A DNA stretch of 64,000 nt from Dipteris shenzhenensis (Eukaryota; Polypodiophyta; Polypodiopsida; Gleicheniales), in NCBI GenBank assembly GCA_047967505.1, contig CM106538.1. One strand, 5' to 3'. How positions within the stretch are numbered: position 1 is the stretch's first letter; every line of letters begins with the position of its first letter. Shown here in pieces: positions 20,477 to 32,314 of this stretch. Position numbers and translations under genes: made by a program. Below the pieces are notes generated by a model that worked only from the letters and a program-made list of their open reading frames with translations, had not been told where the DNA came from and did no database searches.

Positions 20477-23400
20477 CACCCCAAGTACTTATCGGATGGG
20501 TGTGCCTCTTTGAGAACATTCCAATACCACCTAGGTTGAGGTGTACGAAAAGTGTTGTGCCCATCAGATATCCTTTGCATGATCAATCGAGCAATAAATG
20601 CTATTTTTGCTGTAGTGTCATGCACATCCGTAAAAAAACACGCTGCTAGGTATGTTATCCGATCAAGCACTTATGGGATGGGCATGCCACTTTGCATGTA
20701 AGTCAATTCCACCTAGTTGAAGGTGTGTGCAAAGTATTGTGCCCATCGGATATGCTTTGCATTGTCGATCAAGCATAAAACAACGTTTTTGCCTTAGTGT
20801 CATGCATAACCATGAAAAAACACGGTCCTAGGTGTGTTAATCAAACAAGTACTTATCGGATGGGGGCTCCACTTTGCACGCAAATCCGTTTCAAATATGT
20901 TGAGGTACGCGCAAAGTATTGTCACCATCGGATATGATTTGCATGGTCGATCACGCATTATACACCATTTTTTCCCTAGTGGTATGCACATTTGCAAAAA
21001 AACACGCCCTTAGGTGTGTTATCTGACCAAGCACTTATCGGATGGGTGTGCCTCTTTGAGAACATTTCAATACCACCTAGGTTACGGTGTAGGAAAAGTA
21101 TTGTGCCCATCGGATATCCTTTGCATGGTCGATCGAGCATTAAATACTATTTTTGCTCGTGTCATGCACATCCGTAAAAAAAACACGTTGCTAGGTATGT
21201 TATCCGATCAAGCACTTATGGGATGGGTGTGCCACTTTGCATGTAAGTCAATTCCACCTAGTTGAAGGTGTGTGCAAAGTATTGTGCCCATCGGATATGC
21301 TTTGCATTGTCCATCAAGCATAAAACACCGTTTTTGCCTTAGTGTCATGCACAACCATGAAAAAACACGGTCCTAAGTGTGTTAATCAAAGAAGTACTTA
21401 TCGGATGGGGTCTCTAGTTTGCACACAAGTCCGTTTCAACTAGTTTGAGATGCGTGCAAAGTATTGTCACCATTGGATATGCTCTACATGGTCGATTACG
21501 CATTATACAACATTTTTCCCGTAGTGATATGCACATCCGCAAAAAAACACGCCCTTAGGTATGTTATCTGACCAAGTACTTATCGGATGGGTGTGCCTCC
21601 TTGAGAACATTTCAACACCACCCAACTTAAGGTGTAGGAAAAGTATTGTGCCCATCGGATATGCTTTGCATGGTCGATCGAGCATTAAATACCATTTTCT
21701 CCTTAGTGTCATGCACATCCGTAAAAAAACGCGCTGTTAGGTGTGTTATCGGATCAAGTACTTATGCGATGGGAATGCCACTTTGCATGTAAGTCAATTC
21801 CTCCTAGTTGAAGGTGGGTGCAAAGTATTGTGCCCATCGGATATGCTTTGCATTGTCGATCAAGCATAAAAACCGTTTTTACCTTAGTGTCATGCACAAC
21901 CATATAAAAACACGGCCGTAGGTATGTTATTCAAACAAGTACTTATCGGATGGGGGCTCCACTTTGTACGCAAGTCCGTTTCAACTATGTTGAGGTGCGT
22001 GCAAAGTATTGTCACCATCGAATATGCTTTGCATGGTTGATCACGCATTATACACCATTTTTTCCCTAGTGATATGCACATCCGCAAAAAAACACGCCCT
22101 TAGGTGTGTTATCTGACCAAGTACTTATCGGATGGGTGTGCCTCTTTGAGAACATTTCAATACCACCTAGGTTGCAGTGTAGGAAAAGTGTTGTGCCCAT
22201 CGGATATCCTTTGCATGGTCGATCAAGCATTAGATACTATTTTTGCTCTAGTGTCATGCACATCCATAAAAAAACACGTTGTTAGGTATATTATCCGATC
22301 AAGCACTTATGGGATGGGCGTGCCACTTTGCATGTAAGTCAATTCCACCTAGTTGAAGGTGTGTGCAAAGTATTGTGCCCATCGGATATGCTTTGCATTG
22401 TCGATCAAGCATAAAACACCGTTTTTGCCTTAGTGTCAAGCACATTTGTAAAAAAACACGGTCCTAGGTGTGGTATCGGATCAAGTACTTATCTGACCGA
22501 CACGCCACTTTTCATGCAACTCAACAACACCTAGGTTGAGGTGGGTGCAAAGTATTGTGCCCATCGGATGTACTTTGCATGATATATCACGTATTAAACT
22601 CCGTTTGTGCCTCAATGTCATGCACAACCATAAAAAAACACGCTTTTAGGTGTGTTATCCGACCAACTGCTTATTAGATGGATGTACCACTTTGCATGCA
22701 ATGCAATACCACAATTTTTGAGACTCATGCAAAGTATTGTGCCTATCGGATATGCTTTGCATTGTCAAACAAGCATTAAACACTGTTTTGGCCTTAGTGT
22801 CATGCACAACCGTCAAAAAATGCAGTCCTAGATGTGTTATTCGACTAAGTACTTATGGGATGGGCACGCCACTTTGCATGTAAGTCAATAATACCTAGGT
22901 TGAGATGTGTGCAAAGTATTGTGATGATCGCATATGCGTTGCATTGTCGATTAAGCATAAATCAGCGTTTTTGCCTTAGTGTCATGGACAACAACCAATA
23001 AAAAACATGGTCCTAGGTGTGATATTCTAAAAAGTACTTGTCAGATGGGGGAGCCACTTTGCAAGAAAGTCAATTTCAACTAGGTTGATGTGCATGCATA
23101 GTATTGTGTCTATCGGTTATGCTTTGCATGGGGGGTCACACATTATACACCATTTTCCCGCTAGTGTTATGCACATCCGTCAAAGAAACATGCCCTTAGG
23201 TGTGTTATCTGACCAAGTACTTATCGGATGGGTGTGCCTCTTTGAGAACATTTCAATACCACCTAGGTTTCGGTGTAGGAAAAGTGTTGTGCCCATCGGA
23301 TATCCTTTGCATGGTCGATCGAGCATTAAATACTATTTTTGCTTTAGTGTCATGCACATCCGTAAAAAAACACGTTGCTAGGTATATTATCCGATCAAGC

Positions 23401-24765
23401 ACTTATGGGATGGGCGTGCCACTTTGCATGTAAGTCAATTCCACCTAGTTGAAGGTGTGTGCAAAGTATTGTGCCCATCGGATATGCTTTGCATTGTCGA
23501 TCAAGCATAAAACACTGTTTTTGCCTTACTGTCAACCACATTTATAAAAAAACACGGTCCTAGGTGTGGTATCAGATCAAGTACTTATCTAACCAACACG
23601 CCACTTTTCATGCAACTCAATAATACCTAGGTTGAGGTGGGTGCAAAGTATTGTGCCCATCGGATGTACTTTGCATGATATATCACGTATTAAACTCCGT
23701 TTGTGCCTCAATGTCATGCACAACCATAAAAAAACACGCTTTTAGGTGTGTTATCCGACCAACTGCTTATCAGATGGGTGTATCACTTTGCATGCAATGA
23801 AATACCACAATTTTTGATACTCATGCAAAGTATTGTGCCCATCAGATATGCTTTGCATTGTCGAACAAGCATTAAACATTGTTTTGGCCTTAGTGTCATG
23901 CACAACCATCAAAAAACGCGGTCCTAGATGTGTTATTCGACTAAGTACTTATGGGATGGGCATGCCACTTTTCAAGTAAGTCAATAATACCTAGGTTGAG
24001 ATGTGTGCAAAGTATTGTGATGATCGCATATGCATTGCATTGTCGATTAAGCATAAATCAACGTTTTTGCCTTAGTGTCATGGACAACAACCAATAAAAA
24101 ACATGGTCCTAGGTGTGATATTCTAAAAAGTACTTGTCAGATGGGGGAGCCACTTTGCAAGAAAGTCAATTTCAACTAGGTTGATGTGCGTGCACAGTAT
24201 TGTGTCTATCGGTTATGCTTTGCATGGGGGATCCCACATTATACACCATTTCCCCCCTAGTGTTATGCACATCCGTGAAAGAACATGCTCTTAATAGGTA
24301 TATTATCATACCAAGTACTTATTGAATGGGCGTTCCACTTTGCATGGAATACCATACCACCGCTTTTGAGGCACGTGCAAAGTATTGTGCCCATCGGATA
24401 TGCTTTACATGGTAGATTGAGTATTAAATACCGTTTTTGGCCTTGGTGTCATGTACAACCGTCAAAAAACACGATCGTAGGTGTATTTTTCAAACAAGTA
24501 CTTATCGGATGGGGATGCCACTTTGCACATAAGTCAATACTGCCTAGGTTGAGAAACGTGCAAAGTCTTGTGTCCATTGGATATGCTTTGCATAGTCGAT
24601 CCCACATTATACACCATTTTGTTCCTAGTGTTATGCACAATCGTCATAAAATACGTTTGGAGGTGTGTTATCCGAACAAGTACTTATGGGATGGGTGCAC
24701 CACTTTGTATGCAAGTCAATACGACCTAGGTTGAGGCGTGTACAAAGTTTTGTGCCCATCGGAGA
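20477..24765 (+). repeat. Satellite array 1, 182-bp monomers in higher-order repeats
   Basis: About 23-24 monomers share (A/G)(A/T)GTACTTATCGGATGGG, CACCTAGGTTGAGGTG, GTATTGTGCCCATCGGATAT, CTTTGCATGGTCGATC and GTCATGCACA...AAAAAACACG. The monomer type with CCTCTTTGAGAACATTTC recurs at 20503, 21049, 21594 and 22139, a three-monomer unit of about 545 bp. From 22139 to 23235 the spacing becomes 1,096 bp, a six-monomer unit present about twice. The last units (24290-24765) are irregular. Short ORFs are products of the repeat and not genes. Confidence 0.93.
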
Positions 24766-25030
24766 AATGTAAATGCGATAATATTAGAAAATTCTCGGTA
24801 TGTGTATATGTGTGTGTGTGTGGCAAACAATTTTGATACAACAAAGTAAACACCTAGTGCACAAATTATGCACTTCATACCTTGAGTAAATAAGCTTGTT
24901 GATGAGGATAAATACGCCCTTGAATAAAAGCATAGTTGTTGTATGACCATAATAGGATCGCTTTGACACCTGTGATTTTGCCCACATGTAAGTTTGCAAA
25001 TAGTATAAAAAATCATATAATAATATATTA
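24766..25030. other. Junction DNA after satellite array 1
   Basis: Non-coding, with a (GT)n run near 24806-24820. No gene seen. Confidence 0.5.
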
Positions 25031-25555
25031 ATAGTTTGCAAATGTGTATAGCAAGTGAGTGATGGGAAGTGGAAGTGGGAGTGAGGAGGGAGGAGTGGAA
25101 TGGGAGAGGGAAGTAATAGGGGTGTATGATAATAAGTATAAAAAATAGTATAATAATATATTAATAGTTTTCAAATGATGGCAAGTGAGTAATGGGAAGT
25201 GGAAGTGAGAGTGGGGAGGGAAGAATGGAATGGGAGAGGGGAAGGTAATAGGGGAGTAGGATAATAAGGGAGTGAAATGAGTGAGGGGAGTTAATAGGGG
25301 ATGAAAAAGAGGAGGGTGAGATGGGGAAATATGGGATTTTGGGAAATGGGAGGAGTATGGGACGTGGTGGAAATGTGGGATGGGAGTGGTGGCAATGGGG
25401 GAGGAAGAAGAAATGGATGGGGGGAGGGCTAATGGAAGATTGGGATGAGGGATGGGGGTCCAATGGGAGAGGGGGAGTAATGAGAGCCAATGGGAGAGGG
25501 GATAAATGAAAAGCCAATAGGAGAGAGGGGAGGAATGGAAAGCCAATAGGAGAGG
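25030..25555 (+). repeat. Purine-rich GGGA/GGAG repeat with local duplication
   Basis: A unit of about 135 bp (AAGTGAGT(G/A)ATGGGAAGTGG ... TATAATAATATATTAATAGT) is duplicated at about 25020-25200. Then follows AATGGGAGAGGGG-type purine sequence. The pyrimidine strand reads as Pro/Ser/His-rich open frames of up to 172 codons. I treat those as artefacts of composition. Confidence 0.75.
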
Positions 25556-25565
25556 AGGAAGAAAA

Positions 25566-25720
25566 CCTAATTTTTCTTATATATAGTCTTCCTTCTTCAT
25601 TCATTCTCCCCTCATTTCATTCATTGAAGCAAGAAAGCAAGGACGATCAAGAAAGCAAGGAAGGAAGAGCAAGAAAGCAAGAAAGAGCAAACTTACAAAC
25701 TTTTTCCAGGTACTTGCAAA
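25566..25720 (+). promoter_or_regulatory. TATA-like leader, copy 1
   Basis: CCTAATTTTTCTTATATATA (25566-25585) is followed by a pyrimidine-rich leader with repeated TTCATTCATTC and then TTTTTCCAGGTACTTGCA at 25701-25718. The same order recurs at 28.47 kb. TATATATA fits a core promoter and TTTTTCCAG an intron acceptor, but no protein follows, so this may be a non-coding transcription unit or only a repeat. Confidence 0.4.
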
Positions 25721-25825
25721 TTTTTTTGATTAATTCTTTATCTAGATTTTTTTTTAAAAATTTGAAGAGAGAGGAACTAGAGAGAGAGAGGTTCCTGGCG
25801 GCCCCCAGGAGGAGAGGAGAAGGAG

Positions 25826-27990
25826 AGGATGGAGGGGGGGGAGGGGAGGGGAGGGAGAGGCCGGGGCGCGGTCAAGGGGGGGAGGGAGGGGAGGGGAGCC
25901 GGGTAGGGAGGAGGGGGGGAGGAAGGGGCGGGGGCAAGGGAGGTAGGGAGGAGGGGGGAGGGAAGGGCGAGGGCGGGGGCGAGGGGGGAGGGGGAAGGAG
26001 GGAGGGGGGGAGGGAAGTCTGGCAGCCATGGCCGCCAAGACCCCCTGGAGGGGGGAGGGGAGGGAGGGGGTGGAGCCGGGTGGGGAAGGGAGGGGGGGGA
26101 GGGGAGGGAGGGGGTGGGGGCGGTCTGGTGGGGGAGGGAGGGAGGGGGGGAGGTCTGGAGGGGGAGGGAGGGAGGGGGGGAGGTCTGGAGGGGGAGGGAG
26201 GGGAGGGGGGAGGGGTCGAGGGAGGGAAGAGGGGGGGGGTCTGGCAGCTGCGGCCGCCAGAACCCCCTAGATGGGGGAAGGGGGACGGAAGGGGGGGAGG
26301 GTCTGGCGACCGCGGCTGCCAGAACCCCCTAGAGGGGGGAGGGGGGAGGGGAGCCGGGTGGGGGCAGAAGGGGGGGGTCTAGCAGCTACAGCCGCCAGGA
26401 CCCCCTGGAGGGGGGGAAGGGGGGCAGAAAGGGGGGGGTCTGGCGGCCACAGCCGCCAGAACCCCCTGGAGGGGGGGGGAGGGGAACTGGGTGGGGGAGG
26501 GAGGGAGGGAGGGGGGGTCTAGCGGCTGCGGCCGCCAAGACCCCCTGGAGGGGGGAGAAGGGGGGCGAAAGGGGGGGAGGGGGGGAGGGGTCGAGGGAGG
26601 GAGGCGGGGGGTCTGGCGGCCGCGGCCACCAGAACCCCCTAGGAAGGGGGGTGGGGGGAGGGGGGGAAGGGAGCCGAGTGGGGGAGGGAGGCAGGGGGTC
26701 TGGCGGCCATGGCCGCCAGGACCCCCTGGAGGGGGGAGGGGACGGGAGCCGAGTGGGGGAGGGAGGGAAGGGGGGGGTCTGGCGGCCGTGGCCACTAGGA
26801 CCCCTTAGAGGGGGGAGGGGAGGGAGGGGGTGGGGGAGCGGGAGCGGAGGGGAGGGAGGGGGAGGGGGGTCGAGGGGTCGAGGGAGGGAAGGGAGGGGAG
26901 GGGAGGGGGGGTTCTGGTGGCCGCGGCCGCCAGAACCCCCTGGAGGAGCGGAGGGGAGGGAGGGGGTGGGGGAGGGGAGGGGAGGGGAGGGGAGCGAGGG
27001 GGGGGGAGGGGAGGGATGGGATGGGGGAGCGGAGGGGAGGGAGGGGAGGGGGGGGAGGGGTCAAGGGGTCGAGGGAGGCAGGGGCATGGGGGGTCTAGCG
27101 GCCGCGGCCGTCAGAACCCCCTGGAGGGGGGGGAGGGGAGGGGAGGGGGAGAGGGAGGGGGTGGGGGAGCGGGAGCAGAGGGGAGGGAGGGGGAGGGGGG
27201 TCGAGGGGTCGAGGGAGGGAAGGGAGGGGGCAGGAGGGGGGGGGTCTGGTGGCCGCGGCCGCGAGAACCCCCTGGAGGAGCAGAGGGGAGGCAGGGGCAT
27301 GGGGAGGGGAGGGGAGGGGAGGGAGGGGGAGCGGGAGCAGGAGCAGAGGGGAGGGAGGGGGTGGGGGAGCGGGAGCAGAGGGGGGAGGGGAGGGAGGGGA
27401 GGGGGGAGCGGGAGTGGAGGGGAGGGAGGGGAGGGGTCGAGGGAGGGAGGGGCGGGGGGGGTCTGGCGGCCGCGGCTACCAAAACCTCCTGGAGGGGGGG
27501 GAGGGGAGCTAGGTGGGGGAGGGAGGGAGGGAGGGAGGGGGGCTCTGGCGACTGTGGCCGCCAAAACCCAAGGAGGGGGGAGGGGGGAGGGGAGGGAGGG
27601 GGTGGGGGGAGGGGAGGGAGGGAGTGTTCTGGCGGCCGCGGCTGCCAAAACCCGAGGGGGGAGGGGAGAGGGGAGGAGGGGAGCCGGGGAGGGAGGGACA
27701 GGCAGGGGCAGGGTCGAGAGGGGGGAGGGGAAGGGAGGGGGTGAGGGGGTTCTGGCGGCGGAGGGAGGGGAGGGGAAGGGGGTGGGGCGGGGTCGAGGGA
27801 GGGAGGGGGGGAGGGGAGCAGAAGGAGAGAGAGGGGAGAGAGAGGGAGAGAGAGAGAGGGAGAGGAGAGGAGGGAGCCGAAGGAGAGAGAGGGGAGAGGA
27901 GGGAGGGGAGTGAGAGAGAGAGTGAGGGGAGGGAGAGAGAAAGAGAGAGAGAGAGTGAGGGGAGGGAGAAAGAAAGAGAGAGAGAGTGAG
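25826..27990 (+). repeat. G-rich tandem units with a GGCGGCCGCGGCCGCC palindrome
   Basis: About 16 irregular units of 60-200 bp. Each has TCTGGCGGCCG plus CGGCCGCCAGA (a near-perfect palindrome), then ACCCCCTGGAGGGGG (itself an inverted repeat), then 30-150 bp of GGGAGGGGA-type sequence. Palindrome copies lie near 26020, 26240, 26302, 26378, 26438, 26518, 26608, 26698, 26778, 26909, 27090, 27244, 27461, 27543, 27629 and 27749. The plus strand is almost free of C and T outside the palindromes. Open frames up to 420 codons exist on both strands (Gly/Arg/Glu or Pro/Ser) because stop codons are rare in such sequence. They are not evidence of genes. Confidence 0.92.
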
Positions 27991-28065
27991 GGGGGAAGGT
28001 ATGGGAGAGAGAGAGAGAGTGAGGGGCGGAGAAACAAGGGAGTAGAGGGAGTAGAGGAAGAGAGG

Positions 28066-28415
28066 TCGAATTCTTACAAGAGCGACAAATAAGATTTGAC
28101 TTAGAAAAAGAATGAAAGGGACTTACGAGAAGAAAGTTCTACTTTTAGTTTTGACTTACTATCATGAGCAAGAGCGACAAATAAGATTCTTGCTCAAATA
28201 AGATTACTATCACAAGCAAGAGCGACAAATAAGATTTGACTTACTATCACGAGCAAGAGCGACAAATAAGATTTGACTTACGAGAAGAATGAAAGGGACT
28301 TACGAGAAGAAAGTGTCAAGAAGAATGTTGAACACAAATTTGAATTCAAAAGGAATGTACGAGAAGAAAGTATAAGAAGAATGTTGAACATAAATTTGAA
28401 TTCAAATTTATAATG
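28066..28415 (+). repeat. Short tandem repeats AAGAGCGACAAATAAGATTTG
   Basis: AGAGCGACAAATAAGATT occurs four times (about 28078, 28164, 28209, 28256) with CTTACGAGAAGAA and GAATGTTGAACA(C/T)AAATTTG also repeated. This separates the G-rich block from the second leader. Confidence 0.85.
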
Positions 28416-28470
28416 AATTCAAATTTCCCTCTCTTTTTTGAAAATTCAAATTTATGCGTAGGAGGAGTGG

Positions 28471-28880
28471 GCTAGTTTTTCTTATATATACTCTTCTTTC
28501 CATTCATTCATTCTCACTCTCTCCTCATTTTTTTCACTTTTTCCAGGTACTTGCATTCTTTTTCTTATCCTTTCCAAAGAAAGGATAAGCAGAGCCTTAC
28601 TTTTTTCACTTTTTCCAGGTACTTGCATTCTTTTTCATTCGTCTTGTAATTCTTTTTCTTTACTTACAATTCTTTTTCAATTAGTTTCTTGTTAAAGTTT
28701 TTGAGTTCTATTTCTTAAAATTCGTCTTGTAATTCTTTTTCTTTACTTATAATTCTTTTTCAATTAGTTTATTGTTAAAGTTTTTGAGGAGGGGGGTTTT
28801 TTAGAAGGCATTACAGTTCTTTTTAAATTAGTTTCTTATTTGAGTTTTTGAGTTCTATTTTAATTAGTTTCTTATTTATA
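28471..28880 (+). promoter_or_regulatory. TATA-like leader, copy 2, with repeated TTTTTCCAGGTACTTGCA
   Basis: CTAGTTTTTCTTATATATAC (28472-28491) and a TTCATTCATTC leader match the copy at 25.57 kb. TTTTTCCAGGTACTTGCA occurs twice here (about 28538 and 28610). Between them CTTATCCTTT-CCAAAG-AAAGGATAAG (28564-28589) is a perfect 10-bp hairpin stem. A further direct repeat (TTCGTCTTGTAATTCTTTTT) follows at 28640-28780. No protein follows. Confidence 0.4.
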
Positions 28881-28889
28881 TTTGAGTTT

Positions 28890-29939
28890 GTAAATTTGAG
28901 AAATGAGAGAGAATAGGGAGGGAGAGAAAGAGAGAGGAGAGAGGGAAAGAGAGAAATTAAGAGAGAGAAGAGGGACTCTTGGTGGCCGTGGCCGCCAAAG
29001 GGAGAGAGAGAATAGAAATGAGAGAGAGAATGAGAAATGAGAGGAGTAGGGAGGGAGAGAAAGAGAGAGAGGAGAGAGGGAGAGAGAGAGAGAGATTCAC
29101 AGAGAGAAGAGGGGCTCCTTAAATGAGAGAGAAGAGTAGGGAGGGAAAGAAAGAGAGAGGAGAGAGGGGGAGAGAGATTAAGAGAGAGAAGAGGGTCTCC
29201 TAGCGATGGTGGCTGCTTGAGGGAGGGAGAGAGTAGGGAGAGAGAGGGAGAGAGAGAGAAAGAGAGAGAGGGAGAGAGAGAGAAAGAGAGAGAGAGGGAA
29301 AGAGAGAGAGGGAGAGAGAGAGAAAGAGAGAGAGGGAGAGAGAGGGAGAGAGAGAGAGATGTTTATGAGAATGAAACATGGCGAGAGGAGAGAGGGAAAG
29401 AGAGAAATTAAGAGAGAGAAGAGGGGCTCTTCAGGGCCATAGCTGCCAAAGGGAGAGAGAGAATGAGAAATGAGAGAGAAGAGTAGGGAGGGAGAGAAAG
29501 AGAGAGAGGGAGAGAGACAAGAGATTAAGAGAGAGAAGAGGGGCTCCTTAAATGAGAGAGAAGAGAAGGGAGGGAAAGAAAGAGAGAGCTGAGATGTGGC
29601 CGCCCAAGGGAGAGAGAGAATGAGAAATGAGAGAGAAGAGTAGGGAGGGAGAGAAAGAGAGAGAGGGAGAGAGAGAATGAGAAATGAGAGAGAAGAGTAG
29701 GGAGGGAGAGAAAGAGAGAGAGGGAGAGAGACAAGAGATTAAGAGAGAGAAGAGGGGCTCCTTAAATGAGAGAGAAGAGTAGGGAGGGAAAGAAAGAGAG
29801 AGCTGAGAGAGGGAGAGAGAGAAGAGAGTCTCCTCGCGGCAATGAGAGAGAAGAGTAGGGAGGGAAAGAAAGAGAGGGAGGGAGAGGGGGAGAGAGAGAG
29901 AGAAGAGAAGAGGGAGACTTAGGGAGAGAGAAAGAGAGA

Positions 29940-29978
<39 letters not shown>

Positions 29979-30088
29979 AGAGAGGGAATGAAACTTCTCT
30001 GCTAGAAGAGTAGGGAGGGAAAGAAAGAGAGGGAGGGAGAGGGAGAGAGAGAGAGAGAGAGAAGAGAAGAGGGAGACTTAGGGAGAGA

Positions 30089-30162
<74 letters not shown>

Positions 30163-30273
30163 GGAAGGAATGAAACTTCCATGCTAGAGGGAGGGAGAGA
30201 GTAGGGAGGGAGAGGGAGAGAGAGAGAGAAGAGAGGAGGGAGACTTAGGGAGAGAGAAAGAGAGAGAGGGAGA

Positions 30274-30304
<31 letters not shown>

Positions 30305-30572
30305 GAGGGAGACTTAGGGAGAGAGAGATAAAGAGAGAGGGAGAGAGAATGAAACTTCTAGTGGCCGTGGTCGCCAAGAGAGGGAGGTATAGAGAGAGAG
30401 AGAGAGAGAGAGACTTCTCGCTGCCGTGGCCGCCAAGGGAGGGAGGGAGGGAGGGAGGAAGGCTGAGAGAGATTAAGAGAGAGAATTCAGAGAGAGAGAG
30501 AGAGACATAGAGAGGGAAAGAATGACAAATCCTAGCGGCCAAGAGGATAGAGGTAGGGAGGTAGAGAGGCTA

Positions 30573-30604
<32 letters not shown>

Positions 30605-30900
30605 AGAGAGAAGAGAAGAGAGAGAGAGAGAGGAGAGATATGGAGAGAGAGAGAGAGAAATAATTACAAATCCTAGGGAGAGAGAGAGAGATAAAGAGAG
30701 AGAATGAAAAATCTTAGCCGCCATGGGAGGGAGAGAAAGAGAGACTTGAGATAAACTAAGAGAGAGAATGAGTGGGATGAGGACAGAGAGGGAAACAAAT
30801 AAGAGTTTTCACAGAGAGAGAGAGAGATTAAGAGAGAGAATGAGGTGTCTTGACTATGGCTACAGAGAGATTTAGGAGTCGAGAGAGAGAGAGAGAAAGT
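28890..30900 (+). repeat. GA-rich block with GGCCGCCA islands
   Basis: About 2 kb of GAGAGAGGGAGAGA-type sequence. Longer direct repeats include AATGAGAGAGAAGAGTAGGG (several copies between 29040 and 29860) and GAGACTTAGGGAGAGAG (four copies, 29925-30320). Short islands such as GTGGCCGTGGCCGCCAA (about 28981, 30360, 30422) are clear relatives of the palindrome of the G-rich block, so both blocks belong to one family. Confidence 0.9.
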
Positions 30901-31380
30901 AAAGAGAGTTTTATATATTTACATGTTTTATATTATACTTTTAAAAAATTATAAAAGAGTGAATTTATGGTTTGTTTTCAAGGTGAGATAATATTTTTAT
31001 ATATATTCATCTTTTAAATTGAAAAATGTTAACTTTTCTTTAGATACTTGTTCTTCATTTCTCTCACATGCAGGTTTAGCCACTACATCAAAACCCCTTC
31101 TTTTGCATATTTAAGCCTCTTAAACCCCAGCACATTAAAATGAACACAGAAAAAGAAATTATTTATTGCTTTTCTTCGCTTCGACGGTTGGTTTAGCATA
31201 GTTTAGCATAGATTAGATTGCCTCAGAGGAGAGACAATTCTCCAAGTTGCCAATCGAAGCCATGCTCAAATTTTTCTAACTAGTTCCTAATCGTTGTCAG
31301 TCCCTTCACTCACATGCAGTTTAACACTCATAACATGCTATTAAATAAGACCTTTTACCATTTACCAAGAAGTTTATCAG
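30901..31380. other. Intergenic, no gene recognised
   Basis: AT-rich DNA after the purine block, with GTTTAGCATA twice near 31189. No coding signal. Confidence 0.45.
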
Positions 31381-32040
31381 TGGGCAGATTGCATGAGCAG
31401 ATATCAATGGATAGATTACATATATCAATGGACAGATTACATGTCATGGGACATATTGGAGCTTGATGATTATTGGTTATTTTTATTGCATTTGTATAAA
31501 TATTTAAGCTCATTTATTGTCATAAAAAACCTTGTAAAGCCTTCTATGCTATTTTTTACATTTATTGTCATATGAAGCGCCTTGTAATAAACCCGACCAT
31601 CCCGACCATTTACTATTTAATGAGTATTAGTGGGCTGCATAAGTGGATATCATGTGGGCTGCATAAGTGGATATCAGTGGAACAGTTTTTAGTGGGTAGA
31701 TTGCATCAGTTGGGTATCAGTGCACAGATATCAATGGATGGACAGATTACATGTCATCATGAAGATTGAAGCTTTATGACTAGAGGGCAAATCAATGGAT
31801 GGACAGATTACATGTCTTCACGAAGATTGAAGCTTTATCACTAGATGACATTTTATATTATTGTAAAGCTTTATTGGCTAATTTTTTTACATTTGTACAA
31901 ATATTTAAGCCTTGTAAAGCCTTCTAGGCTATTTCCCACATTTATTGCCATATGAAGCCTTGTAAAGCCTTTTGGGCTAATTCCCACATTTATTGTATCA
32001 AGCGTTGTATATTGTACTTTACTTGTATGTATCTAAATTC
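31381..32040 (+). repeat. Degenerate short repeats related to the copia leader
   Basis: ATCA(A/G)TGG(A/G)(C/T)AGATTACAT and ATGGACAGATTACATGTC recur between 31400 and 31820. CTTGTAAAGCCTT(C/T)T(A/G)GGCTA occurs three or more times at 31850-31980. The reverse complement of the same phrases (AGCCAAATAGGCTTTACAA; ATATCTGCCCACTGA) is in the copia leader at 41820-41960, so this may be a decayed relative of that element. Confidence 0.5.
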
Positions 32041-32067
32041 TTCATTATCTTTTCTTGTAGGATTATG

Positions 32068-32314
32068 CTCGGGGGGGTCACTATGTATAAACCCTCTATA
32101 TCACGTGCGTTCAAGGCCTATATTTAAAATCCCTTATCTGTAAATTTTTTTATTAATAAAATGTACCCCTTTTCTATACAAATCTGTAAATTTTTTCCAA
32201 AACTATTTTAAATAGTCCCTTATGTATATTTATTTCTGTAAATTTTAGGAATAAAAAATATCCTTCTTTTGAACTCACGTGATAGGGTTACATATGATGA
32301 GTGACCCCCCCAAG
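32068..32314. mobile_element. 247-bp MITE, copy 2 (8-bp target duplication)
   Basis: Exactly the same length as the copy at 15575, about 95% identical by eye and in the same orientation. Ends are CTCGGGGGGGTCACT and AGTGACCCCCCCAAG. GGATTATG flanks it at 32060-32067 and 32315-32322. The left target copy directly follows TTTTCTTGTA, so the insertion lies at a probable splice acceptor of the gene at 32315-36823. Confidence 0.92.

Noticed and set aside
20473-24734. Many ORFs of 60-150 codons in satellite array 1
   Set aside because: The same peptide recurs with each monomer and is broken at random; no sign of coding selection.
25624-27989. Long open frames (up to 420 codons) in the G-rich block, both strands
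   Set aside because: Gly/Arg/Glu- or Pro/Ser-only products, open in several frames at once because the sequence lacks stop codons; no start context, introns or motifs.
29217-30724. GA-rich ORFs encoding Arg/Glu or Leu/Ser repeats
   Set aside because: Pure products of GAGAGA repeats.
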